Positions 27,837-35,804 of a DNA stretch of 45,429 bases are shown piece by piece. A program made the position numbers and the translations under genes. This stretch comes from a virus, in IMG/VR virus record IMGVR_UViG_3300044608_001918, positions 1 to 45,429 of that record. One strand, written 5' to 3'. The notes under the pieces were generated by a model, which did no database searches, was not told where the DNA came from, and saw only the letters and a program-made list of their open reading frames with translations. The stretch's first letter is position 1. The number at the start of each line of letters is the position of its first letter.

Positions 27837-28982
27837 CTACAAGGCCAAGGCTTGAATCGACGGAGGCACCGGCTGCTTCCGCTCGACAGGCTCACGCTGC
27901 AGCCATCCGCCGTGGTGGAGGTCACGCCACTCAAAGCCGCTGACGCCGCCAATCACGAAAGAATCGGATTGCCGCAGGATCGCCTCGGCGTCTGCCCGCG
28001 TCATCCAGAAGGAGCCGTCGGGCTGATCGGCCGGATGCTTTGGCCCGCCCACCCACGCCTTTCCCCAGGAGTTGATGCACAGCACGCCGTCGCGTGGATT
28101 CTGCATCGGCGGCTCGCCGTTCTTGCCGCTATTGGCCGCGTATTTCACGCTGGCCAGGAGCATACAGTGGTTCCATTGCGAACCACGCGGCAAAAATCCA
28201 TCAGCGTCACGTACAGTCGTCTTCGCGAATCCAACATTCGAACAGATCGGCACCACGTAACCGGCCTCGAGCGCGGCCACGAGCGACGGCCAATCCTCGC
28301 AGAGGGCCACGGCCCTGGCGGTATGCTTCATGCCCGCCTGGCCGATCACCTCGGGGCAGCCATTCGCCCCCCATTCCTTTGACCGCGGGATCGAATACTC
28401 CGACAGGTCAAACTGGCCGTATTTCTCACGGTAGACGATCCCGCCCACGCCGCTCTTGAGCCCGGCCACCCAGCGGGCCGCGGCCGCTCCGTAGCTGCCG
28501 TCCGAGTAGCCGGCAAACTTTACCGGCGGCAGTCTGGCGGCCGTGCGGGATCCGCCGTAGATCGGTTCGGTCGCGACGAGCTTCGGAGGCTTTGGCATCT
28601 TGCCGGTGGCCCAATCAACGCTCTGGGCGAAGTACGAGCCCAACGCCCACCCAAATGACACACACGAGCCGTGAGCACCCTGGTTCCACGGCGAGAAGGG
28701 CCGGCCGTATACCTCTTTGTGGGCAGCGTCGACATACCTAAATAGGTATGTGTCTTTCCCTTGTGCCTTGGCGATGCACTCCGCACCGGCCTGGCGGAAC
28801 ATCGGTTCGTCGAGCTCCGACAGAAACTCGCGGACGCCGGCCGGGTTCGGCACGTAGCCCATGCCGTGCCCGTCGCCAATCGACTGCTCGAGCTGCCGGC
28901 CCGCCTGGCCGGCCACCACGAACGCCAGGGCGATAAGGGCGACCGAGGCAATGAGCGTCCAGTTCTGATTACTTCGTGACAT
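27837..28982 (-). CDS. Membrane-anchored papain-like (C1A) cysteine peptidase
   Basis: This 381-residue protein has an N-terminal anchor (WTLIASVALIALAFVVAG) and a papain-type domain. Catalytic groups are Gln101 and Cys107 in NQGAHGSCVSFGWA, His272 in SQWNHCMLLASV, and Asn304 in CINSWGKAW. This is the C1A order Cys-His-Asn. ATG 28982 was chosen; upstream residues to 29015 are shadow. It occupies the lysis region among small membrane genes, and no lysozyme, amidase or NlpC-like gene was found. It may cut a protein component of the envelope, or process virion proteins. Protein-rich cell envelopes would make such a lysin logical. Confidence 0.82.
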   Translation of the reverse strand: MSRSNQNWTLIASVALIALAFVVAGQAGRQLEQSIGDGHGMGYVPNPAGVREFLSELDEPMFRQAGAECIAKAQGKDTYLFRYVDAAHKEVYGRPFSPWNQGAHGSCVSFGWALGSYFAQSVDWATGKMPKPPKLVATEPIYGGSRTAARLPPVKFAGYSDGSYGAAAARWVAGLKSGVGGIVYREKYGQFDLSEYSIPRSKEWGANGCPEVIGQAGMKHTARAVALCEDWPSLVAALEAGYVVPICSNVGFAKTTVRDADGFLPRGSQWNHCMLLASVKYAANSGKNGEPPMQNPRDGVLCINSWGKAWVGGPKHPADQPDGSFWMTRADAEAILRQSDSFVIGGVSGFEWRDLHHGGWLQREPVERKQPVPPSIQALAL

Positions 28983-29532
28983 CAGCCGCCGCCCTCGCCA
29001 GGTCGCGATATGCACTCACCCACTTGGCTCGCTGCTCGGGTGAGACAGGGCCGCCGGCGGTGCCGACCGCCTGGTCGAGGTACTTGTGGATGGCGTCCCG
29101 CACGTGCGGCTGGCGGGCTCCCAGGCTTTCGCCCCTCATTCGCCCCTCGCGGGCGGCGATGCGAAGATCGTCGAACGACACGCCGCTCGTGAGCCGCGGC
29201 TGCGTCTTCATTCCGTCCACCTCAAGACACGACGCGATCTCGTCGCACAGGCCGGACAGCATCGCAGCATCCGCGGCCGCAGTCGGACCAATGAACAACC
29301 CCTTGAACGAAAGGCCGGCCGGGGCGGGCGGTGCCGGAGTCGGCTCGACGCCGGCCCCTCGCCGCTCGAGCGAGTAGGCCACCAGGGCGGCCACCAGCAG
29401 CCCGGCGGCCACCAGCGTCCGGCCGTCCATCTTCTGAATGGCAGGAGACTCCGCCAGCAAGCGGAGCTTTTCGGTGATCCACTCGCGGCCGACGTAGAGG
29501 CCGGCAGCAAGCAGCAGGGCGGCAGTAATCAT
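28969..29532 (-). CDS. Two-helix membrane protein of the lysis region
   Basis: This 187-residue protein (ATG 29532, overlapping the upstream stop) has an N-terminal hydrophobic helix (ITAALLLAAGLYVGREW), a second one (TLVAAGLLVAALVAYSLERR) and then a soluble domain with SGLCDEIASCLEVDGMKTQPRLTSGVSFDDLRIAAREGRM. It lies directly before the C1A peptidase. Two short helices plus a cytoplasmic tail resemble class II holins with an extension. I cannot confirm a holin family. Confidence 0.55.
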   Translation of the reverse strand: MITAALLLAAGLYVGREWITEKLRLLAESPAIQKMDGRTLVAAGLLVAALVAYSLERRGAGVEPTPAPPAPAGLSFKGLFIGPTAAADAAMLSGLCDEIASCLEVDGMKTQPRLTSGVSFDDLRIAAREGRMRGESLGARQPHVRDAIHKYLDQAVGTAGGPVSPEQRAKWVSAYRDLARAAADVTK

Positions 29533-29903
29533 GCGGCTCTCACCATGGGCAGGATTTGCTCGACGGCACCAGACGCCAACGCGAGCACGAGCGAACGAAC
29601 TGTGGGCCGCAGCAGCAGCCAGAGGGGATAGGCGGCGAAAGGCACGCACTTGTCGGCCACCAGGTCGAATAGGCTGGCGGCGGCCGCCATCACCAGTTCC
29701 TTTTTCTCCGCTCCCGTCAGGCCGCGAATGTGGTCGAGCGTGTCGATCGACATTCTGAGCAACGCCACGAGCAGCTCGCCAAACTCACGCCACGTCAGGC
29801 CGTCCACGGCCGAGGCCTTCGCGGCCTGGAGAAACGCCTCCACCTTTTGGGCGAGATCGGAATAGTTGGCCGCCGACGCCATGGCACCAGTTGCAGCAGT
29901 CAT
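29529..29903 (-). CDS. Hypothetical 124-residue lysis-region protein
   Basis: ATG 29903 overlaps the previous stop (ATGA). The protein is mostly helical (DLAQKVEAFLQAAKASAVDGLTWREFGELLVALLRMSIDTLDHIRGLTGAEKKELVMAAAASLFDLVADK), and the last third is hydrophobic (CVPFAAYPLWLLLRPTVRSLVLALASGAVEQIL). The layout could be a peripheral membrane protein. No named family. It precedes the two-helix membrane gene and is coupled to it. Confidence 0.55.
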   Translation of the reverse strand: MTAATGAMASAANYSDLAQKVEAFLQAAKASAVDGLTWREFGELLVALLRMSIDTLDHIRGLTGAEKKELVMAAAASLFDLVADKCVPFAAYPLWLLLRPTVRSLVLALASGAVEQILPMVRAA

Positions 29904-30190
29904 TTAATGAGCCCCTTTTCCCACAGTTCTTTTGCGGTCGTGACGTTGCAACCAAGTTCGTAGGCCAGCACTTCCCAAAACGTGACGCTTGGTTTCGGCC
30001 GGCTCGTGATGCAGCCAAGGCCGGTCGACTTTTTGGGTTGGTAGTGCACGTGCTCGCCGCCCTCGCCTGGCGGGGCCAACGCCTCGCGGCCTTTCGGGCC
30101 GTGGCGAAATAGCGTCTCGTGCGTCCTAGCTCGCTGAATCACGTTGCTCGCTCTCCTACTCCCATTGTACGAATGTTCAGGTATAGGCAT
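29900..30190 (-). CDS. Hypothetical 96-residue protein
   Basis: I chose ATG 30190 (TGGAG about nine bases upstream); the frame is open to 30283 but there it overlaps the kinase gene. The product is basic and His-rich at first (RASNVIQRARTHETLFRHGPKGREALAPPGEGGEHVHYQPKKSTGLGCITSRPKPS), ending in a neat helical segment (VTFWEVLAYELGCNVTTAKELWEKGLIK). No family is recognised. It joins the kinase and lysis regions. Confidence 0.5.
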   Translation of the reverse strand: MPIPEHSYNGSRRASNVIQRARTHETLFRHGPKGREALAPPGEGGEHVHYQPKKSTGLGCITSRPKPSVTFWEVLAYELGCNVTTAKELWEKGLIK

Positions 30191-30224
30191 TGGCGTGCGG
30201 CTCCAGGCAATCCCGGCCGGCTTG

Positions 30225-31214
30225 TTAGGCGGCGGAGGCCGCGGCAGAAAAGGCTTCCTCGACCTTGCGGCGGAGGTCTTCAATCGTGCCGTCGTTCACG
30301 ACGAGCACGTCGCCGTCGAGCATTTGGATGCCCGCCTCGCTCTTGTGCTCCACATCGGCCGAATCGGCCATCGGACGCCGGACGTGGCAAATCCGCCCGC
30401 CGGCCTCGCGGATCATCGTGGCCTCGTTTTCAAATCGCACGTCGGCCACGACCACCATCGAAATGCCCTGCTCGCGGAGCTGGTTGATTCTCCGCCGGCA
30501 GAGCTGGAGCCAAATGTCTTGGGCCACAGTCTCACGCCCCCACTCGGTCCCAAGGGACTGCAGCATTTGGCGAGGGGACTTGCCGAGCCATTCAATCGGC
30601 CGCTCTTTTTGCTCGCGATGCCGCAACAGCACTTCGGGGATTCCCGTCATCGTCGAAAGCGCCGCATAGAGCGGGTCGGCAAGTTGGATAACAACCGCCC
30701 CCGGAATCATTCCTGCAGACACGCTTTTGCCGCTGCCGGCCCGCCCGGTCATGCCAACCAATCGAAACTCTGCCCGCTCATACTTCGTCGTGTTGATCGG
30801 CTCGGCCGGCTGCTCGCCGCGGATCCTGGCCAGCATGGCCTCACGCCGCTCGCGGATGCCGTTCCACAAGGCCTCGAGCTGCTCGGGCGGCATCGACGTG
30901 GCGACGGGAATCGGCTCGTCAAACGTCGGCTGCTCGGCAACCGTGGCCGGCTCTAGGCGGTGCAGTTTGGCGTAGTCGGCCGGGATGCCGTCGTAGAACA
31001 CTTCCGGCACGGCGCCCACGCTCTTGGCCTGCACGGCCTGCCGCAGTTCCGCCAGCTCACGCTCCAGGTCTTCAATCGTCTTCAACAGAGTTTCCCTTTC
31101 ACGGATGAGGCGAAACGTGTGAGCGGCCAACGTGCCGGACGTGCCGGCATCCCAGCAGCCTTGAAACCGCCTGGCGTCCTGCATCGCCTTGGCAACGTAT
31201 TCGGCGTCGAGCAT
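30225..31214 (-). CDS. Deoxynucleoside monophosphate kinase with N-terminal extension
   Basis: This is a 329-residue protein. Residues about 150-329 match phage dNMP kinases (T4 gp1-like): P-loop GMTGRAGSGKS (154-164), ADPLYAAL, RQMLQSLGTEWGRE, a VVVADVRFENEA box and HVRRP. It would raise dNTP pools for replication. Residues 1-145 are an extra domain with a coiled-coil-like ETLLKTIEDLERELAELRQAVQ segment and a Pro-rich linker that I do not recognise. ATG 31214 starts just after the MPE stop. Being with virion and lysis genes rather than early genes is unusual for a nucleotide kinase. Confidence 0.82.
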   Translation of the reverse strand: MLDAEYVAKAMQDARRFQGCWDAGTSGTLAAHTFRLIRERETLLKTIEDLERELAELRQAVQAKSVGAVPEVFYDGIPADYAKLHRLEPATVAEQPTFDEPIPVATSMPPEQLEALWNGIRERREAMLARIRGEQPAEPINTTKYERAEFRLVGMTGRAGSGKSVSAGMIPGAVVIQLADPLYAALSTMTGIPEVLLRHREQKERPIEWLGKSPRQMLQSLGTEWGRETVAQDIWLQLCRRRINQLREQGISMVVVADVRFENEATMIREAGGRICHVRRPMADSADVEHKSEAGIQMLDGDVLVVNDGTIEDLRRKVEEAFSAAASAA

Positions 31215-31215
31215 T

Positions 31216-32292
31216 TCATGCGGCCGGCTTCTTGAGGTCGCGGTCGCACCAGACGGGAAGCGCCTTCGTGCATTCCCGCCGCGACGAATCGACAATCACG
31301 AGCGACTGACTTGGAGCCTCGGCCTCGGCCCGAATCCGCAGGGCGAAGGCGTTCATGCCTATCAAGCTCCCGTTCGATACGTAGCGGCCGCGAAGCCAGC
31401 CGAATTGGTGCCAATGCCCGAAGATGTCGAGATCGGCCCGCCGCCCGCGATTCCAAGCAGCGATGGCCTTGTTGGCTGGAATGGTGATGCCGCCGATTCC
31501 GCCTTGATAGCGACCGATGGAATGGCCGTGGTGATACCGGACAGTGAACCCGTCGAGGTCGAGGTACCCCAGGTATCCCTCGGCAATCTCCCAGCGGACG
31601 TTTTTCCTAGACTCCGCCGCGGCCATCATCAAATATGCGTTGTGTTCAAAACTGTGCTGGTGCTCCGTTGACATGCGGATGCGTTCGGTACTCCGGCCGT
31701 GGTTCCCCGGCTGCGTGACCACGATCACTTCCTTGGCCATGTCGGCGGCCATGTCGATGATCGACCGCAGGCGAGCGGCCGCCCACCGCATCGCTTCCAT
31801 CGGGGCCATCGCGGTCGTTTCCACGAGCTCCTCGTGGATATGCCCGCTGACGAAATCCCCAAGGCAGGCCAAGACGATCCGGTCGATATTCACCAGGCGG
31901 CGCTCGTGCTCGATGAGGCCCGATAGCCGCTCCGCCAGCTCGGCGATCCGTTTGTCGGCAATCGCGAGGTCGAACCGATTTGCACCGCTGGTTTGTTCCA
32001 GCGTCACGGTTTCCTCGACGTGCCAATCGGAAAGCACGGCAATGGCCGTGGCGGCCGTGCCGCTCTTGCGGACGGGGCGGGGCTTATATGCTCCCGCCGG
32101 CTTGATGTCGGACAGGCCGGCCAGCGTGGCCACCTGGGCGTTGGATGCGTCCAGGGCAGAAAGGGCGGATTTGTAGCGGCCCTTGAGGCTCGCCACTTCC
32201 GCCCGCAGTCTGGCCAGCTCGGCGTCGGATGCCAGCCGATCCGCCTGGTCGAGCCCCGCCTGAACGTCAGCAATTACTCTGCGACGAGCCAT
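31216..32292 (-). CDS. Calcineurin-like metallophosphoesterase
   Basis: This is a 358-residue phosphoesterase with the metal-site motifs in order: DWH (89-91), GDFVSGHIH (145-153), GNHG (196-199), HHGHS (254-258) and GHWH (292-295). The N-terminal 75 residues form a coiled coil (DAELARLRAEVASLKGRYKSALSALDASNAQVATL). It may cleave nucleic acids or a small-molecule phosphate; related phage proteins are known but poorly characterised. ATG 32292 overlaps the upstream gene by 19 bases and has GAGG upstream. An alternative start at 32424 is shadow. Confidence 0.85.
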   Translation of the reverse strand: MARRRVIADVQAGLDQADRLASDAELARLRAEVASLKGRYKSALSALDASNAQVATLAGLSDIKPAGAYKPRPVRKSGTAATAIAVLSDWHVEETVTLEQTSGANRFDLAIADKRIAELAERLSGLIEHERRLVNIDRIVLACLGDFVSGHIHEELVETTAMAPMEAMRWAAARLRSIIDMAADMAKEVIVVTQPGNHGRSTERIRMSTEHQHSFEHNAYLMMAAAESRKNVRWEIAEGYLGYLDLDGFTVRYHHGHSIGRYQGGIGGITIPANKAIAAWNRGRRADLDIFGHWHQFGWLRGRYVSNGSLIGMNAFALRIRAEAEAPSQSLVIVDSSRRECTKALPVWCDRDLKKPAA

Positions 32293-32534
32293 CGTGTTAC
32301 TGCCTCGTGTCCGATGGTGAATCCACGCTCTGACAGATGCTTGGCAATCAGCCGGCCAATGGCCGTCTTCGTGGCTCGCTTGGAATCGAGCTTCCCGGCC
32401 CGCCAGGCCTTGCGGACCTCGCACACCTCCGCGTACACGTCGGCCGGCAATGCTTCCACCAGAGGCCGCGGCCCCCGGTTCGGCAGCCCGGCCGTAACTT
32501 GCTCGAGCAGGCTTCCGCTGCTTGGTTTAGCCAT
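32274..32534 (-). CDS. Small helical protein upstream of the phosphoesterase
   Basis: An 86-residue protein (ATG 32534, GGAG nine bases upstream) begins AKPSSGSLLEQVTAGLPNRG and continues into a helical, HTH-like C-terminus (RKAWRAGKLDSKRATKTAIGRLIAKHLSERGFTIGHEAVTRWLV). The terminal helix-turn-helix suggests DNA binding, possibly as a regulator. It is coupled to the phosphoesterase by a 19-base overlap. A small terminase role is conceivable but it is far from TerL. Confidence 0.55.
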   Translation of the reverse strand: MAKPSSGSLLEQVTAGLPNRGPRPLVEALPADVYAEVCEVRKAWRAGKLDSKRATKTAIGRLIAKHLSERGFTIGHEAVTRWLVAE

Positions 32535-32552
32535 GCGTGGCGCTCCGTGGGT

Positions 32553-33029
32553 CTAGTGCAGGGTGCCAGAAGCCGAAACGGCGTCAATGCGGGATTTGGT
32601 GCGTGCCCTGCGGCACGCGAGCTTCACAAGCTGCGTTGCCCCGAAGTCAGTCCACGGGAGCCGCGTCTCGCCCGCGTCTCGCCGCTTGGAGTGCTCCTCA
32701 CGCAGCCAGCCGACAATCTCGTCGATCCGGCGCTCGCACTCATCCGGACCCCACATGTCCATGACCAGGGCTCGCCGCTCGCAGGCGCACCCAGGCTCGG
32801 CCGTAAAGCCAAGCCAATCAGACAGAAGGGACTTCAATTCGGTTCCTGGGCCGCCACGCCCTGCGGCGGCCAACGCTATGCGATCCCGCGACAGCTTGTA
32901 GTCGCTGGACGAACGGCAGGCGGCGACGATGTTGTCGGACTTGGCAACTACGCGCCGGCCGCAAGCCCGGCACACAGCGTCGTACTTGCCGTCGGCGAGT
33001 CGCTGTATATCAAACTCGCAGTAGCTCAC
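32553..33029 (-). CDS. Zinc-ribbon-like phage protein
   Basis: This 158-residue protein begins SYCEFDIQRLADGKYDAVCRACGRRVVAKSDNIVAACR, with four cysteines in a zinc-ribbon pattern, followed by GTELKSLLSDWLGF and CACERRALVMDMWGPDECERRIDEIVGWLREEHSKRR. The second half (GTELKxLL ... MDxWGPDxC...IVGWLREE) is a pattern I recall from proteins of unknown role in phages and environmental bacteria. The ATG overlaps the tail gene stop (ATGA). The product may bind metal and nucleic acid. Confidence 0.6.
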   Translation of the reverse strand: MSYCEFDIQRLADGKYDAVCRACGRRVVAKSDNIVAACRSSSDYKLSRDRIALAAAGRGGPGTELKSLLSDWLGFTAEPGCACERRALVMDMWGPDECERRIDEIVGWLREEHSKRRDAGETRLPWTDFGATQLVKLACRRARTKSRIDAVSASGTLH

Positions 33030-35044
33030 TGAACGCTGACCTCTAGTGCGCCAAGCTCGCAGCGACGAATGGGGCTATATCCCCATACAGTTCGGACGAA
33101 AATGTCCCCTTCGTCTCGGACCATCACTTGATTACCCCAGCTTTCGCCCTTTTTTGTCCCGGTGACAATAGGGCCGAAACGCTCCCACGCTGAATAGTTC
33201 TTGCATGGCACCGGCTCAATCGGCGTCGTCGTGTCGACGTATGTCTGGATGTAGTACTTGCCGGCGGTCGTTATCGTGACTCCGTTGAGTTGCTTGCCGT
33301 AATACTGGCCCGGGTCGTTGACCTGAACGGATTCGATTTCGCCAGTGCTGCGAAAAAAAAGACCGCCGTCATAAATCTGAACAGATGTTATTGCGCCGTT
33401 TTCGTCGACTGAATCGACGATTGCGAAGAAATAAGAAGATGGGGACTGCTGGCCGGTGGTCGTCGCCTGAAGCTGATCCCAGACGGCGTAGCCCGTCCCT
33501 CCGTCAGTGATCGTGACAGACGAAATGGCCCACGCTGGCCGGCTCGGCCACTCCGCCCCGTCGCTCGTTTCCGTAAGCGTGATGGAGAAATCTGCCCCGG
33601 TGCCGGAGCCAACGATACCGACGCCAACGTCTGGTTCTTCGCGGCCTGTCCTTGCAAACGCAATCGCGCCTGAGTCGATGCCTGTGTTCTCGGCTGAAAA
33701 AACAACCGGCTCCATGTCATCGTATCCATTCGTCAATCCTGAGACGCTAACAGACGCGACGCCCCAGGTGGGCGGGGTCGATCCGTTTGGAGTAACAGAA
33801 ACTGTGAATGTGCCTCCGGTTCCGCCGCCGATTTTTGCCGTTAGAGTTGGCGCTACGCGCGAGACGTTCAGAACGGCAGTAGCCTCCGCCTCGACAACAA
33901 TGTCTGGCCCACCGGCAGCGCTGAACGTCACGGCATCCCCGTCCTCCCACCCGCTGCCGGCGGTCGTCACCGAAACAGACTGGACCGACCAGGTCGCCGA
34001 CAGCCCCGTTCCCTGCTGCGCTAAAGTCACCGACAAATCCATCCCGGATGTGTTTGCCGGTGGTATGGCAGACACGGTGGGCTCAAGTCTGGCTCGCGTG
34101 ACTTGCACGCCAGAAAGCCCGCTGAGGTAGTTTTTGTATTTCTCAAACCCAAACGGAAACCCGCCGTCATACACCTGCACTTCAGACAGCGCGCCGCCTG
34201 GCCCCTTAAACACAGGATGCAAGTAGGGAAAGTCTCCAGATCCGTTGAGTACTTTTGCCTCGAGGACCGGGCCTTGCCCGCTTGTCACTGGAGTCCCCGA
34301 AACCGCTACGGAATTGAGCCGCCAGTATGGCCGTCCGTAGTCGTCCGCTTTTTGTTGAATAGTGGGCGTCAGAACTACAGGATGCTCTACGGTTTTGTTT
34401 TGCGCTTCGTCAAAGTAGAGAGCTTTGATCTGAACCTCGGGTGGCCTTCTGTCTCGGTGCTTTAGGACGCTGAGACTCGCCGAGCTGGCGAATGATCCGA
34501 AGCCCGCCAGGCTGCGCAGCGTGACGAACTCGTTGCCGTACAGCCCTTCCTGCGGAAAAACCGTCGGCGCGCCGGACTCCGTTGCGTTCAAGTATCGACC
34601 AGTGGCGTTGGTCGTGAAGTCAGCCGTGAATTGCAACTCGCTTTGTTCTGCGTAAGCGCAGTTCACACCAGGAACCGTGCCCTTCGTCCACGTTTTGTCG
34701 CTCCACTCACTGGGAGGCTCAATTGGGCCAAAAGGCGATGAAAGTGGATTGCCAGACGGCGGCAGGCGCGTGGCCTCCGACCCGCATACCTGGAAGCCGT
34801 GCTGAATAAAACAGCAGATGTCTAGGGCTGCGGTGACGCCTGTTTCTTCGCAAACGAGATCATAGGAAGGGGCGGCTATGTAGCCGTCGAGGCCGTAGCC
34901 GTATATCCCCTCCTGAAAGATTTGCCCCTCGCCGCCCCCAGTCGTGAAGTCCAGCACGACCTGCTCCGGCTCGTCCGTGCAGACAAGACACACGCGACAC
35001 TCGTCGTTAGCCTTGCAACACGGATTGCACTCGCTTCCGAGCAT
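33026..35044 (-). CDS. Tail-tip / receptor-proximal protein, Cys-rich start and repeated beta modules
   Basis: This is a 672-residue protein. ATG 35044 was chosen over 35086, which overlaps the upstream gene. The N-terminus is Cys-rich (cysteines at about residues 6, 9, 10, 16, 19 and 22), probably binding a metal. From about residue 330 a beta module of the type SVSVTTAGSGWEDGDAVTFSA repeats three to four times with varied sequence (TITDGGTGYAVWDQL, VSGLTNGYDDMEPVVF). Such modules occur in phage tail-tip and fibre proteins. It lies after two other tail genes and the tape measure. GC content is slightly lower than elsewhere. Confidence 0.7.
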   Translation of the reverse strand: MLGSECNPCCKANDECRVCLVCTDEPEQVVLDFTTGGGEGQIFQEGIYGYGLDGYIAAPSYDLVCEETGVTAALDICCFIQHGFQVCGSEATRLPPSGNPLSSPFGPIEPPSEWSDKTWTKGTVPGVNCAYAEQSELQFTADFTTNATGRYLNATESGAPTVFPQEGLYGNEFVTLRSLAGFGSFASSASLSVLKHRDRRPPEVQIKALYFDEAQNKTVEHPVVLTPTIQQKADDYGRPYWRLNSVAVSGTPVTSGQGPVLEAKVLNGSGDFPYLHPVFKGPGGALSEVQVYDGGFPFGFEKYKNYLSGLSGVQVTRARLEPTVSAIPPANTSGMDLSVTLAQQGTGLSATWSVQSVSVTTAGSGWEDGDAVTFSAAGGPDIVVEAEATAVLNVSRVAPTLTAKIGGGTGGTFTVSVTPNGSTPPTWGVASVSVSGLTNGYDDMEPVVFSAENTGIDSGAIAFARTGREEPDVGVGIVGSGTGADFSITLTETSDGAEWPSRPAWAISSVTITDGGTGYAVWDQLQATTTGQQSPSSYFFAIVDSVDENGAITSVQIYDGGLFFRSTGEIESVQVNDPGQYYGKQLNGVTITTAGKYYIQTYVDTTTPIEPVPCKNYSAWERFGPIVTGTKKGESWGNQVMVRDEGDIFVRTVWGYSPIRRCELGALEVSVQ

Positions 35045-35045
35045 C

Positions 35046-35804
35046 TCAGCACTCCGCAGCCACAAGCATCCACGTCGTTTCGACAAGGACGCACATTACG
35101 AATCGAGTATCGCCGGCACCTGGGGCGGCAAGCGTTGCAAACTGATTCAATGCCTGGAAGGTCTGCGACGGCTCATAGTCGCTCCCGTCAGGGTAAAGCC
35201 GCGTCACGGTCGCGACGGCACCTTTGTTCCACGCCGCAGAGACTTCGCCGAAACGAGCGCCTCCGCTCCCGACACCAGCTCCGGCTCTTATCAAGCACCA
35301 TTTGCCTGCGCCTGTGCCGCTCGACTTCCACAGGATTTTGGCCGGCCCATCGTCGGCAGACTGAATCTCCGACGACGATCCCTTAGACCTGGCCGACGAG
35401 TGGGATTCGCTAACAACCTCAATCTTTGCCTGCACCACCCCCGACAATGCGACCCGACCGATGCCGCCATCCGGTATTGGCTCGACGGCAATCGCGAATG
35501 GCTTGACTGCGTCGGTTGGCGTGACGCCAACAATCACTGGCTGATCCTCAAACGATGCCTTTGCTGCATCGCCGGAAGAAGGATCAAAAACGACGCCAGA
35601 AACCTCGAGCACGCCCCACCGTGCGATGGCGTCTCCTGAGTCGTTCCGGCAAAGCACAATGTTCCGCGCCGGCTCTGGCGAATTTAGTGACGTGCCGGCC
35701 ACGCCAACGCTTGTGCGGGTCAGCGCGTTGATCCGGTTGATTTGCTCCGCCGCCAGCCGCATCGGCTGGCCAGGAAGAACGTGCTGGCGTGGGTCGCGCT
35801 TCAT
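35046..35804 (-). CDS. Tail-region structural protein
   Basis: This 252-residue protein starts at ATG 35804 overlapping the previous stop (TGATG). The N-terminus (KRDPRQHVLPGQPMRLAAEQINRINALTR) is helical; the rest is beta-rich (NIVLCRNDSGDAIARWGVLEVSGVVFDP, GRVALSGVVQAKIEVVSE) and resembles collar, tail-tip or fibre-attachment proteins. No family is recognised. It lies between a larger tail protein and the Cys-rich tip protein, so a tail-tip role is inferred. Confidence 0.6.
   Translation of the reverse strand: MKRDPRQHVLPGQPMRLAAEQINRINALTRTSVGVAGTSLNSPEPARNIVLCRNDSGDAIARWGVLEVSGVVFDPSSGDAAKASFEDQPVIVGVTPTDAVKPFAIAVEPIPDGGIGRVALSGVVQAKIEVVSESHSSARSKGSSSEIQSADDGPAKILWKSSGTGAGKWCLIRAGAGVGSGGARFGEVSAAWNKGAVATVTRLYPDGSDYEPSQTFQALNQFATLAAPGAGDTRFVMCVLVETTWMLVAAEC

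Noticed and set aside
32274-32534. Small terminase subunit
   Set aside because: The HTH-like C-terminus is suggestive, but the gene is far from TerL and coupled to a phosphoesterase; no family match.
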